Part shown: positions 16,201-28,127 of the stretch, one piece after another
Position numbering within the stretch: the first letter of the stretch is position 1
Layout: each line of letters starts with the position of its first letter
Source of the DNA: Blastocystis hominis
Taxonomy: Eukaryota > Sar > Bigyra > Opalinata > Blastocystidae
Direction: 5' to 3'
DNA length: 64,000 nt
NCBI RefSeq assembly: GCF_000151665.1
Contig: NW_013171820.1
Coordinates: 1-64,000, forward strand
Translations under genes and position numbers: made by a program
The notes under the pieces: generated by a model
What the model was told of the DNA's origin: nothing
The model's database searches: none
What the model saw: the letters and a program-made list of their open reading frames with translations, nothing else

Positions 16201-18618
16201 AAAAATAGCGAAAGAGGGAATTGACCATCATCAATAGAGATTGAGTTAATTATTACATAATACATTTCGAAAATTAGTATTTACTGCAATTTATGTGTAT
16301 AGACAACGGTGCATGCTATTTCCCAATCTAGTATGCCAAATAATAATTGTAGAACCCGAAAATATCCTGAAAATCAAAATGAGTTAGATTTACAAAATGA
16401 CTAATAATAATTATAGAAAACCAAGAGAATGTAGAAACCTGTCAAAAACAATGCATGGAATGTCAATGACATAATGATGACTAAATATAGTATTTATAGA
16501 TAAAGAGAAAAATGTATGTATATATATATTATCACACATAATAAGATTTATATATTCTATATTACATGGTATATTTTCTATATTCTATATTTAGAAACAC
16601 ATTACATATCATATATTATTTATTAAAAATAATGTGTTATATCATATATATCATATATGATATATGAAATATTATATATGTTATATATTATATGTAATAT
16701 ATTATATATAGTGGCATATATATTATATATTATGTATTATATATTATATGTTATATAATATATAATATATATTATTATATATATGAAACGCCCTTAATTA
16801 TGTATAATGGCATTTTCTTTTATAAACTATAATTGATATCAACAACTATTATTTGTGATTTACTAATAATTAGTAAACAGGTCAAAGCATGAACTCATAA
16901 TAATACAACAACTCTTTTTCTAGAATTGGATAGAAATGCAACTACATCCCAAACGATTGATATTGAAACCGTGAGTGAAATAATAAATATACACACTAAT
17001 ATTTACTACTTTTATTAATAGAATAAAAAGAGGAATAGAAAACTTACTTTTTTAATTATTAATTCTATTTTGACAACTGCATCACCAAAAAGGCACATAA
17101 TATTTGTTAAATATTAATTACGACGATTATCAAGTTGTATCAGCCTCAATAATAAATCCAAATAAATTGTAGAATATCAAATAGTATTGTACGCAGTGAT
17201 TTCGCATAAATTCAAAAATTAGTATATAACATTTTAGTCTGTATTGGGAAGTTTGCAATATGGAATATGCAAAAATAATCGAAACTACTTATATGAGAAA
17301 ACATAAAACCTTTTAATTTTGTACTTCACTCTTTTTCTATTGTCGTGAATAATCATGTAGTAAACTAAATAGCAATAATAGCCAATTGCCATAATAGTTG
17401 AATACATTACTTATTACTCACAATAATATATTAAGTGATATCACAAAATATATATTTAGAAATTTCACAACTTTTGACATAACACCATTATTTATGCATA
17501 CTATTTATATTACTCATATTACAACAATGATATTTTAAAATTACTTTAAAATAGATTGTAGAAAAGTATAATATAACTAGAGAACAAGATAATAAATCTA
17601 AAGTGTCAATTTGTGAAATATAGTAATTTTCGAAATATCACTTGTATACAAAATACTAATATTGCCTGTTTTTAATTATGTATAATGCAGTCCTTAGATT
17701 TCTGAAAGAGAATTAATATTCAAATTGCATCGAACTAATTGATCCGAACATGTTTTTTACTCATAAATGGTTTTATTCTGATGTGAGTTAAAAATAAATA
17801 TAGTTCAAAATGATACGCATGCTTTCTTGTTCGTTCTTACAAAAAAAGTTGAAAATACAAAAATAAACAAATGCAAACGTGAATAAAATAGCAAATTATC
17901 ATAACTGTAAATAAAAAAAAACCCTACAACAAAATTCTATTATTTTTATATTTCTTTGAAACACAGTTTGCCACAAAAACAATATTCAACCCAAACCAAT
18001 AAGTATGAATAGAAAAACAATATCAAAATAAGGCCTAAAAGATTGATCAGCATAAAGAAATGATTTAGTTTTAATTTTCAATATTCTACACCACATACGA
18101 AACTTCAACATAGAGAAATTGCTAATCAGAGATTTAGCTATTCAACTACTCATATCAACAGAAATCGTTATGAATTCTATACACACTTTCCAAATTGCAA
18201 ATCAAGTATAATCTCTCTATTGTTAAATGGATTCAAATATCGTGAAGGATCCATTCTTATTGTGGAGTATTTCAATTTGAAGTGTATGTATGACATAATA
18301 GATAAAGGGATGGAAAAAGCGAGTATACGAAATACCTATAATTCCTTATATTTTAAAGTTGAAATTATTCTTTTTCCCTAAAATTATGCACTACATTACA
18401 ATAATAAATGCAAGCAATTCAATTAACGAGTTTTTTTGATTCGTATTTTGTTCAGAGTAATCAGATATATTTATTCGTAACTCAAGTATTGTACAAATAG
18501 CAAATACAATTGATTATGACATACCATACTAAATATATACAAATGTCATTTTAAAAAGAATATTTATTATCTCATCATCATTAACCGAAGGTTATTTACA
18601 ACAAACAATGCCAATCTT
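13246..18618. other. AT-rich intergenic DNA, no gene supported
   Basis: Only short ORFs with no recognisable motif or homology to neighbours occur here. It holds simple repeats, including (AAT)n at about 15463-15484 and the AT-palindromic stretch described separately. Confidence 0.6.
16500..16795. repeat. AT-only palindromic tract (ATAT/TATATAAT repeats)
   Basis: Nearly 300 bp consist of overlapping TATATAT, ATATTATAT and TATCATATATGATATA palindromes. It could form cruciforms. No unit of fixed length is apparent. Confidence 0.7.
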
Positions 18619-19948
18619 CTAGCTTTGTGGTGCCCATTCTTCATCTACTGGACGAGATACAAATTTATAGTTTATAGGTGTATACGAAATATTGGTGGTT
18701 TTGTAATATCTATTTTCGATTTTTATTTGATATGTATTTTGTATACTGATTAAATAGTTGTTCAGAATCTTCGTACAAAACTTTTCATTGTTTCCTCTTT
18801 CTTGGCGTAATGCTGGTAGTGCCTGGTATTTTGCATCCATTGATTTGATAGTGCCAATATTGTTCACCAATGCTGATAGAACAGCTTGGTCTTGTCTATG
18901 ATTTGTCATATTCGATCCTTGTGGAGATATGCACCTCTGTGTATAAGCACATTGTTGATATGGTATTATCACTCTGTTTATGACAGTTTTATTGGACCAA
19001 TCAGTAATCAAATGACCGCCACAACCCATTCTCCATTTTGGGTCAAATGAGTCAATAAAATGGTTTTGCTCTAAAAACTTGATCGTAGTAATATGTGTCC
19101 ATTTTCCTGCACCACCACCAGATACAGGAGTATAGATTCCTTCAAGACGAGCATTTGTCACTTCTCTGCTGATTCCATCTCGGATAAGACTTCCTCCATC
19201 AATCCAAAATGTGATTGCTTTCCACGAAAACAAAGCATCCATGTAGGACACCACTTTCCAAGTATAACCACCACGCTGATCCTTGTTCTCAAACAGATTC
19301 ATCCATTTGGGAAAAGACCTCCAATTGAATTTGCGATATGCGATAAACCCAGTGGATTTCATTTTCTTCTGAATCTCATGAATTGTTTCGAAATGAGCAA
19401 ACAACTTTTCCTTCAATTCAGGTGACAACCCTAAATCAATGTACATATATGAGGCATATGGATCTGCCAAAACCATAGAATATAGACAATTAAAGCTACC
19501 ATAACCATGATTATCTGATGCACCTGTCATCATCAATATGTCAGAAGTGTGTAAATGATAGGTGGGAATATCTCCAGTTAGAAGAAATGGTAATGATTTA
19601 TTTGCAATTCCATAGTTCTCGTAGTGTGTTGAAACGTCTGATACTAATTCATTGAAAGGAACAGGATACTCAATATCGTCATAATCATATTCTATACAGT
19701 CATAAGAATGGCAATACACTACGATTTTTGGAACAGCATCCAAATCTTGGCAGCTTTACAGGGTAGGAAACAACATCATTTAGTTTATGCAGCGTTTGTA
19801 CTGTCGAGCCATATACTTCTTTTGCTTCTTTACTTTGCCTTATAATGGAAAGTATGTACATATATACAAAGAATGAGCAAAAGGAAAGTGCATAAAATAT
19901 AAAATTCATGCTACCTTCTTGTAAAAAAGAATTTGAACTTTTTAACAT
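18619..19948 (-). CDS. DUF1647-like glycosyltransferase, type II membrane protein (two exons)
   Basis: Exons are 19948-19723 and 19691-18619, joined across a 31-nt GT-AG intron (19692-19722) to give 432 aa. The join is confirmed by the paralogue at 45545-46946: both read through FG-x2-SKN-QYDY with identical phase and identical second-exon length (1073 nt). An N-terminal segment at about 14-37 is a signal anchor. The catalytic region contains LMMTGASDNH, YIDLGLS, FWIDGGSLIR and HRQDQAVLSA, the pattern of DUF1647-type GT-A proteins (TASSNH, YDLGL, RxDQ). It probably transfers a sugar in the Golgi; donor and acceptor are unknown. The nearest neighbour upstream is the VPS13-like fragment. Confidence 0.75.
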
Positions 19949-20307
19949 ATCTTGTTATGACCTATAATGCCATTTGATGTTATGCTATGAATGCATAATA
20001 CTTTATGCATTTGATTCATTCCAGGCTTGTACTATTTGGACATTTGTAAGTATGACCAACAACCAAAATATCATTTTAGTAAAGTAGTATTGAGTCATAT
20101 TACTTGTACATTGTCATACGAATGAGTGAGATATAGAGATGAATCAAGTTGTTACTAATTACTTGTACAGCGAAAACTATTCGTAAGCAAATGTTACAGA
20201 ACAATCTCCATATTATTCTAAATTAGTCTTGATATTATTATTACGACAGTATCAGCAAACACAATGAAGTACTATAATGATGTGTTGTCGTATAGATTTC
20301 CTTTTTT

Positions 20308-21912
20308 GTGTATAATATAGATGAGGGAGTTCGGCAACTGCAAGCTATTGTCGTCGATCGATCGATCGATCTTCATCTCCTCCCTGTTCATGTTTGTATC
20401 GAGAGCAATTTGCTGATCACCTGTTTACAGCTCTATCATAGTTGGAATACCGTCGATAACCCCGAAAGAGTCGGTAGAAGACAGCTGCAGTTACCCTCCA
20501 CCGTCTGATCTCTTCCTTCCTATGTAAAATGGACGATTCATCACGCTGAACAAGATATTCGGACCCGCAATCCTCCCATTCCATTGTCTGCAATGATTTC
20601 AAAACCATTATCGCGAGTTCAGCTATACGAAGAATCGAGACATACTCGCATCCAGTTCTTAAAGATTTCACCTGTCAATCTCTCTGGCTTTGGGATCCCA
20701 ATTTATGTCCTCGAGTTACGAATATTTTACTATCCAGGATTTGAAGTGTGTTTTCCCACAGATCAGTATTGATGAACGATATCCTCGACGAATCAGCTAT
20801 GTGCTTTCTCAGCTATTGTCCACCTATCGCAAGTCCTTGCTGTTCAGTCTTCTCTTTATCGGTTTGGAGAGCAAAACATCTGGCAATCTCTATCGATTCG
20901 TTTCTTCCTTCTATCAGAACATCAAAACGTTGGGAGACAATGTGATTACCACTTTATCCAATCGCACATTGTCACTTGTTCGCATGCTTTCCTATGTGAG
21001 CGAGTATATCGATGCACAGATCGTGAATATATCTCTGTCTGGAATCGATGTAATGATGGGCTTCACAAGTTGGCTCTCATATTCTTCCAGCAAGTGAATG
21101 TTTTAGCAATTCCACACACACTCCATGGAGAAATCACACTGCAAAGTCCCTACATCAAATCGAAAAAGCGTTATTCCTTGCTTGGAAGGCTGTGGAATCA
21201 GAATTCAACATTGATATGGTATATGATAGGAATGATCGGAATGGTTTCGCGTCCTCTGCAAATGGTTCTCTTCGATCTCCAAACAATGCGACATTATCTT
21301 GATGGTGAACAAGTCAACAAAACGCGAGCCAAACCTCCCAATGTAGCCATCGGAGGTATTGTAATGGTAAGAATTTGAATTGGATTTGATTCATTGTAGC
21401 CTTTTGATGAGATTTACAGAAAAGAACGTGAGTTGTTGTCTCGTGTAGAAGATGGAAAATATGAGATGGAAGACTGTATTTCGGTGTATTGGTTAGGCAA
21501 TGCGTACCTATTAACGACAAGGAATCATTTACTGATTGTTCAGGAGAAAATATCGGAGATTGTTTTACGATGCTGTGTGGCTTTCGATGAATGCTACAAG
21601 GTTTATTGTCGGAGGAATGTGGATACGAACAATGTGGAGTTGTGTGTTTTGTGTGTATGAAGAATTGTTCGTTGTTCAAGAGTCGATGGGATCGGATTCA
21701 GCTGAAATTGGAAGAAGTGTGTGTGAATATGGGGAAGAGTGAAGACACTGAGAAGAGGTGTGAGAAACTGATTGGTATCATCGAGAATGAGAGAAGAAAT
21801 CACAGTTATAATAAGTTTTGGAGAGGAGGAATGAGTTATAGTTTGGAGATATCAATATTCGTTGAATACATTAGTCCAGTTGGAGTAACTTGTTTGTTGA
21901 AGAGTAAATAGT
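20308..21912 (+). pseudogene. C-terminal fragment of a VPS13-like lipid-transfer protein gene
   Basis: VPS13 proteins form bridge-like channels moving lipids between organelles. What remains matches only the C-terminal part: an LHLLPVHVCIESNLLI strand (near 20370), a KISPVNLSGFG segment (near 20665), an SGNLYRF...RTLSLVR region, and a last part with RAKPPN, PFDEIYRKERELL and YLLTTRNHLLIV (21320-21540), equivalent to the RPPR...REAEG...LLT tail. Introns of 31 nt (20707-20737), 41 nt (21050-21090) and 33 nt (21367-21399) restore one frame. Nothing upstream encodes the several thousand residues of a full protein, and the frame breaks again near 21650. It is therefore either a truncated relic or a short C-terminal paralogue. 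Confidence 0.5.
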
Positions 21913-22156
21913 GGTAGGTAATTGAGGTGTATCGCGCCTAAATAATCGGCCGTCTTTTTCGGGATTCTTTGACCGAAGATACTCTTCAAACTTAGTCAAT
22001 TGCATTCAGGCACTTCAAAGTCGCCTCAAAAACCTTATCTTCCATTGATCACTGTTTTTCACCCCAGAAAATATGAATTCTTAGGTCTTCACAAAAAATA
22101 AGAGGCATAAAAATAACCTTAACTGAAAATCGACGGCGTGCATTGCGCAATAGTAT

Positions 22157-25100
22157 TTGACCGTATTTTTTGCGCCAATAATGCCATTATTACCAATTAG
22201 CCTGGTCGGCCTTGCTAAACGTCCCTCTATTCCTCGCTTTCATGGTATTCGAGTTACCTCTGACGCCACACATCAGCAGGAATTAATTTTTCGAGCCAAA
22301 CCACGTCAATTTCAAACTGCTATGGTGAAGCAGATGCACTACTTCATGCTCATCCAAGGCTCAATTAGTATAGGCAAGTTCGAATGGATCAACCCCTATA
22401 AGTACAGGAATCCCTACATCACTTCCTTGACTGTCCTCTTCACACCCAATCAAGTCATATTCAACAACCTGGATTCTACTAATGTGGTCACGAACTCCAA
22501 TGACGAGGAGCTAACGATTCCTCCTGGATACTACGCGATCGGTCAAATCATTGCCATCCTCAACACCATGACCGATACTACGTTCTCGATATCGACGAAG
22601 ACTTCGAGATATGGGTGTATTTATATCCAGTATCCACACACCATTGATTTCACCAATGCTCCTGACAATCGAGAAATCCTCGGTTTGGAAAGGCGAGCAG
22701 TCATTCTACCTGCTTCGTTCCGTGGATTGAACGTGATTGATATCATGCGAAATTGCCAAGTGATCCAAGTGTACTCGTCTCTCGTACGTTCCTCCGATCT
22801 GAAGATTACCAACCAGAACAACAATCTGCTAATTACAATGATTATTGACGATCCCGAGGTTAATTATCTCTGCACCGTGGAAGACATCTGCATTCCGATG
22901 ATAACCCGATTCGATCAATTGATGATCCTGTTCCGCGATATGGATGGTAATATCATGCGATTGAACGGCGAATTCGAGCTCCAATTGACGATCGAAGATG
23001 TGTTTGATCAAGTGTCTTCCTCAATTCTACCGATGAACCAGTTCAGTATGATGGAAGTGTTCGGTAATACTACGAAGAAGGAAGTGAAGCTGGGCAATCC
23101 TCTGTCATTCGATCAGTGTTCCATCTCGTCTGTGTCACAGTATACTGATTTCGTGTTACACAACGTACCAACCGATCAAGTGATATTAATCGATGTGGGG
23201 ACATCCCCACACGAGGTGTTAATACCCAGAGGAGCCTACGACATCGAAACGATCATTGCAATGCTGAATGCGAGTGATGCCCTGTTCGAATTAGTAAATA
23301 GCGGTGAGAATGCATTTCACATCACGGTGGATCACTTCTAAACGATCGATTTCACTCGTGCTCCCGAGATCCAATCGATCCTCAGATTCGAATCGAGTGA
23401 TATGGTGAAAGGACTGGGCAACCCACGGCAATACTTTCTGAATACCTCGTGCAACCAGGTAGTGGTGTTGTCGAATGGCGAAACCTCCCTCGTCCTATCG
23501 ATGACTACTGGATACTACACGTTCTCCGAGTTCATCGAGGCAGTGGACAACCAGATGGTGAAAGTGCTTTCCCTTGTATCAGTGACAATCAATGAGAACC
23601 ATATACGCTTCAATATCACTTCCAACAGTTGGTATTTTGATCGAACTAGTGTTGACACGACGATCAATGGTTTTCATTGGACTCCATGGTTCAAACATCT
23701 TCATCCGTGCACAACCTGTGTATCGAACGTCCCGTGGAGAGTGTGCTTGATCCAAGAGGTCCAAGTTTACCCGATACGACGAATGATCAATGTCTTGGAG
23801 GTCATGCATACCTCGATCAATCACATGTTGTGTATGACTGGAAAATGCGAACCTCGGACTATCGATTCGTGATTAAACCTCTTGCGACATGCACTATGAC
23901 GAATACCGATGGTTCATTGCTCGATTTCGGCACCTTCTACATCACTGAGGACACGACTACATCACTCACCATGAACTCCTTGACGACGACATGTTTCAAT
24001 GAACTCAATTCTTGATATGCTGAGATCCGTGACATCCCACCATCGCATCAAGAAGCAATTGTATAGACAGTGAAAAACAACAGAGATACTATGTCATGGA
24101 GTGCGAAGGATAACGCAGCGGAACTGGAATTGAGTATCACATCAGGTAATACGCCCGAGTTGGTAATGAATGGTTCCTCGATCGGTCCTTGGTAATCTAA
24201 GGATTGTGTGTACAACTATAGTGTCTGGATTGATACATCGCATATCGTTGTTAAACTCGAAAATAACGATAAGACAGTGGATGAAACAATACCACGAGGT
24301 GTATACACTACTATGTCAATTGTGACCAAGATTGCAGACGGTTTCAATTCCATCGATAGATATCGAATCCTTGATCAAGAGGAAAATGGAGGTATTATAT
24401 TCTTAGCACCTCGAAGTAATGAACATCCTTCGATGGTAGTGATATCCAATGACAATCCCTTCATTCCAGTGAGTCCAGGTATAACTCGTAGACTCGAATT
24501 CACATTTTATCGAAATTGGGACATCGGAATGCCCGAGTTGACATCGCGATATGAGTTTGCGATGGCGAACATCGACGGACTGACGGCGGAGAATATGATC
24601 AATGAGAACACGTACTCCGATCGTACTGTGTCGATAGAATTCATACAACCAACACGCATAGGATTCACATAATCCACCTCGTTTGCGTCAGACGACTTCA
24701 TTGAATGGTCTGCGGATGACTCATACTTACCCACTACGATGATTCGTTTCCCGTACGGTATGATGACACTAGACAACGAATATGCCGTAGAGATATCCAT
24801 AACCTACACAGCACATACTGTGAGTCACACGTGGTCCATTTCATCGATAAAGCCAGGCTTATTTGATATGGCATTTGAACCAGCGCTTCGACTCGGCTGC
24901 ACTGGACATACAGTGGATAACCGAAGCAGATGGTTATTACAGTCACGTGGACCACGTATTCTCATTGAGTGGCAACCATGGTACGACAATATCTATATAT
25001 GGATCACTATCGCATACCTAGCACATTACTTACGATAAGGGAGCATATTATGTCAACTACGGTCCGATGGTCAGTAAGTACCCTGTTGATATCACGAATG

Positions 25101-25313
25101 GTCTATCAAACATCCGTCTGTATTGCAACATCGTGAAGGGCAAGACCACTCCATTGCTTACCAATGTTCCGATGGACAGTTTGTACAAGAACTACTTCTA
25201 CAAAAATCGCATGTTGATTCTGTGTTCCGAGTTGTCTGATTTGTTCATCGATGATGGCGCATGTCTGAAGGGTGTATATGTCAAACCGTACGAACGAAAT
25301 CAACCAAAGTAAA
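22157..25313 (+). pseudogene. Decayed minor-capsid/penton-like gene of the second element, with repeated modules
   Basis: The likely start is the ATG at 22322 or 22333, because the related piece at 27411 begins at the same point. The reading frame has an in-frame TAA at 23339-23341, shifts near 23700, and breaks again near 24020-24200 and 24670. At least four related modules of about 110 residues occur, each centred on (I/T)PPGYY or IPRGAY, six residues, then IxxLN and an IDFT strand: near 22515-22690, 23215-23375, 23490-23610 and 24285-24400. The final segment (YPVDITNGLSNIRLYCNIV, then PLLTNVP) resembles C-termini of Polinton minor capsid proteins. The last 18 or so residues match the 183-aa protein of the first element. 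Confidence 0.6.
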
Positions 25314-25325
25314 TTGAATGAATAT

Positions 25326-25964
25326 ATGTGGTACATATTCAGCAGCAATGGAAACAATTACACGTTCAAGAAGCTCGATAACATGCTCATCAACATGCCA
25401 GAGAAGGATGGTCATCATGTGCTAATTCGAGAGACAGTGGATGGTGTTCCTCAGTATTCGTGGGGCAGTGCTTCATGCATCGTGAAAGCGAACGAAGCAT
25501 ATGCTTTCGAGTACACACCAGAAGCTACCGAATCATTCAATGGCGAGTGGGGTGGTGATGGTATGCCGCCTATGCCGTCCGGATCGTACCTGGTGACCAC
25601 GAATGTCATAACGTACCTTCCCGATGACATGTTCAACGATTGCACGTCAATCGAATCGGTGGTTGAAAAGGGTTATCGAGTGCTAGTCACGTTTGACAAC
25701 ACGCCTATCCTAGACAGACCGTACATCGATACATTGAATAGTCTTGTGTCTCATACTGGTTATGCTGTTGTGAATATTGGGGGAAGCGTTGCTTCCCCCT
25801 ACAACTCTCCTGTCCTTCGTACGTATTCGAATCTTCCTCTCATGCTTCTAGGTGGTGTGAAGAGCATCACGATCGTTTTCGAACACCTGGGTGACGCTTC
25901 TTCTTCTGTGGCGGAACTTCGTTCCGCCGGGACGACGAAGTCGTCCCATTTTGACTCCTCGTAA
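25326..25964 (+). CDS. Short fibre-like protein, second copy
   Basis: Nearly identical to residues 1-215 of the short fibre protein at 6738-7421, with scattered substitutions, and still open. The start corresponds to MWYIFSSNG at 25326; the TAAATG signature of the first copy is lost (TATATG). The hairpin at 25779-25799 is shared with the first copy. The 3' end is antisense to the integrase pseudogene and runs through the 38-bp hairpin pair at 25910-25947, so the C-terminal residues differ from the first copy. It may or may not be expressed given the decay around it. Confidence 0.6.
   Translation: MWYIFSSNGNNYTFKKLDNMLINMPEKDGHHVLIRETVDGVPQYSWGSASCIVKANEAYAFEYTPEATESFNGEWGGDGMPPMPSGSYLVTTNVITYLPDDMFNDCTSIESVVEKGYRVLVTFDNTPILDRPYIDTLNSLVSHTGYAVVNIGGSVASPYNSPVLRTYSNLPLMLLGGVKSITIVFEHLGDASSSVAELRSAGTTKSSHFDSS
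25779..25799. repeat. Single GC-rich hairpin (shared position)
   Basis: A 9-bp stem (GGGGGAAGC) with loop GTT, at the same position as 6945-6965 in the first copy. Confidence 0.9.
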
Positions 25965-26912
25965 TGGGTCGATGTGATGTTGCTGCATCTCGCAATGCAT
26001 TGGGTTCTTTACCACTCTTGGATCGAGTGATGGGTGGTACTGGTTGTGGTTTGCATTTGCTTGCCAGCAGTTCCCAATCATAACACTTCTGTGTGCTATC
26101 GCTTCCACATTCTTCACTTCGTACATCAATGGCATGATGTAATCGTCAATGTCAACAACTTCAACCAAGTCCTGAGACCATTTAATCGTCAATGATCGCT
26201 TTTCCAGAATGCGAGGTCTTCGTGTCACTCGAACATAATCACCAACATTGAATTGAGGTGTTGCTTCCTTTGCTGTCATGTTGGATGGTTCTGTTTTCTC
26301 CATGTACAAGATATCGTTGTTGTTGTTGTTAAACCAAATGTCATTGGGTGTATATCCGATGTCTCTGTTCATCCTTGCATTATGTCTACGAACTGCACCA
26401 TCGATCAAATCAAACCATACACCTTTCCATTGATTGAATGGAACCATGATGTCTTCCTTGATATCTCGAATTGCTCGTTCGGCTAGTACTGCCTTATTCG
26501 CTGAATCCATGTGATACATGGTGATGTCATACTTGTTCAAGATGTTGGTACGAAAGATGGCATTGGTGAACTCGGTACCTCGATCCGAGCAAATATGCTT
26601 TGGTGATTCACCATATGTCTGAAGGATATCCTTCATCGCATGCGTGACTTCTGTGGCACTCCTACTCTTCAATTTCCGAGTGATCAGGTATTTCAAATAT
26701 CCATCAATACATACAAGGACATATTTGTATCCACGATTCTTGTGGAATCCTGTACTCTTTTGTCAACCTAGCACTTTCTGTATCCATTTGTATTGTTTGG
26801 AAGAGAAATCGATAAGATCGATGAAGTATATGTTTCCCTTGAATCCACTGATGATCATTCGAGTGGCACCTCTTCGTTTTGCTGGTTTCCATAGTTCCTT
26901 GATCTCATTCAT
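25848..26912 (-). pseudogene. Integrase pseudogene, second element
   Basis: Homologous to the integrase at 5804-6877 over its length and convergent with the short fibre gene in the same way. It starts at the ATG 26912-26910, but the Arg codon after LG (residue 50) is TGA (near 26763-26765), so the product is truncated before the second catalytic residue; one extra residue (ES for P) and a two-residue insertion (NN) are also seen. The downstream frame remains open to the normal end and keeps SDRGTEF and AERAIRDIKE, which indicates recent inactivation. Confidence 0.8.
25910..25947. repeat. 38-bp double-hairpin element (uninterrupted version)
   Basis: At 25910-25928 the stem GGCGGAAC closes a TTC loop; at 25929-25947 the stem GGGACGAC closes a GAA loop. 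This is the uninterrupted counterpart of 6755-6837. Confidence 0.9.
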
Positions 26913-26933
26913 GCTCCTCACACACCTCGATAA

Positions 26934-27008
26934 ATGAATCGCTATATTCAAGGAATGAACAAGTTGTGTCAGAGGAAGAATCACAAACTGGTTATAGACT
27001 CGAAATGC
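26934..27008 (+). pseudogene. Relic of the 63-aa gene
   Basis: The reading begins at ATAAATG and encodes MNRYIQ followed by RKNHKLVIDSKC, matching the first element's 63-aa protein (MNRFIQ... RKNHKLVVDSKC). It is divergent from the integrase pseudogene, as in the first copy. About nine residues are deleted internally and the gene is broken at about 27008, where minor-capsid-like sequence begins. Confidence 0.7.
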
Positions 27009-27411
27009 ATTTTCTCCACTATACACTATTTCAAATAGAGCATCACTCGCATTCAACAGTGCAATGATGGTTTCGATATCATATGTACCTCGTGAAATCG
27101 ATAGAGTATGGAGACTGGATCCAAATACACTCATAACTTGTATCCATTGTGGAAATTGAGAATGTAGTATTAATCATGGTGTTCAGAATGGCAATGATTT
27201 CAGTCAGTGTATAATAACCAGGCGAGATCGTTACCTCTTCACCATTGGTGTTTGTCATCACATTGATTGAGTCCACAATATTGAACATGAATTGATTGGG
27301 TTTGGATAGAACAGTCATGGAAGTGATAAATGGATTTCTGAACTTGGAAGGATTGATTGAATCGAATGTACCATTGATAGGTGAATCTTGTATGAGAATG
27401 GAATAATGCAT
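27009..27411 (-). pseudogene. Second, internally deleted fragment of the minor-capsid-like gene
   Basis: From 27411 to about 27080 it matches the N-terminal 110 residues of the gene at 22157-25313 (MHY-x-LIQ start, SPGYYTLTEIIAILN module). A frame change then leads into part of the second module (RGTYDIETIIALLNASDALFE) at about 27085-27009. The segment between modules is missing. It ends against the 63-aa relic. Confidence 0.65.
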
Positions 27412-27423
27412 GTTCTTTCTTTA

Positions 27424-27510
27424 CCAAAGACACTTATGACTTGCACAGACAACAATAGATGGATTTGTGATGACAATGTACACATATTGGCTTTCAGCTA
27501 TTACAAATAA
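27424..27510 (+). pseudogene. Relic of the polymerase C-terminus
   Basis: The last 29 codons or so, reading KTLMTCTDNNRWICDDN, then VHILAFSYYK and TAA, match the end of the DNA polymerase at 12900-12990. Nothing upstream of it is polymerase; minor-capsid sequence on the other strand abuts directly. It shows that the second copy once had a polymerase related to the first. Confidence 0.8.
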
Positions 27511-28127
27511 GCAAACAAACATGTAAATACGAGAGAAATAACAATAATTCACATTAGCTAGGTATGTCTACTGCTTTCTAGCATCCAATTATAACTGACG
27601 CAACAAACAAAAATAGAAACGAGCACTAGGTTGATAGTAAAAAAGAATTGGCGTAGGAAAGCACGAAACCTGGTTCCTGACCGATGATTGTCGACCAGAC
27701 AGCCTAGGAACGATAGCATCATAGAACCTTATCACGAATCGGTTGGTCGATTACAACGACAGACCAAATGGTGGATGTCGTCATGGCGTAAAATAGCACA
27801 TAAAAGTCGATTTATAGGTTTCGTGCGAATCGCTTCGTGTAAAATAGTGTTGTATCTTGTTGGTTTTTCGTCCTATGGAGCATAATATATTGGCCTTAAT
27901 ATCATTGGACAAAAAGCTTCATTCTCTCAATAGTTTAATAATAAATCTTCTAAATGCTATTAGTTTTTGATTCAGTCATTTAGAGTTGAAAGAATGATGC
28001 TAAGAAAAGCAAGAAATACTATGTCTGCAAATATTATTATTATTCTTTACTGAGTCCAATATTTTGATGAGGGTGATAATAAACAAATAAGCATCAAAAA
28101 CTAGATTGTTCAATCATACTAACGAGA
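27511..28127. other. Intergenic, nothing recognised
   Basis: A small open frame at 27688-27885 has no supporting motif or paralogue. Composition returns to AT-rich after about 27870. Confidence 0.5.

Noticed and set aside
13246-18618. Small ORFs such as 14472-14883 and 15652-15876
   Set aside because: Short, rich in Ile/Phe/Tyr/Asn as expected by chance in AT-rich DNA, no motif, no paralogue in the window.
19692-19743. Gene at 18619-19948 as a pseudogene with a broken donor site
   Set aside because: Moving the donor to the GTAGTG 31 nt before the acceptor restores frame and matches the paralogue exactly.
20350-20372. CGATCGATCGATCGATC run as a regulatory site
   Set aside because: It lies in coding sequence of the VPS13-like fragment and is a simple tetranucleotide repeat.
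26763-27134. A continuous 123-aa fusion of minor-capsid and integrase sequence as a real protein
   Set aside because: The middle is the antisense of the 63-aa gene relic; the frame is open by chance across three joined fragments.
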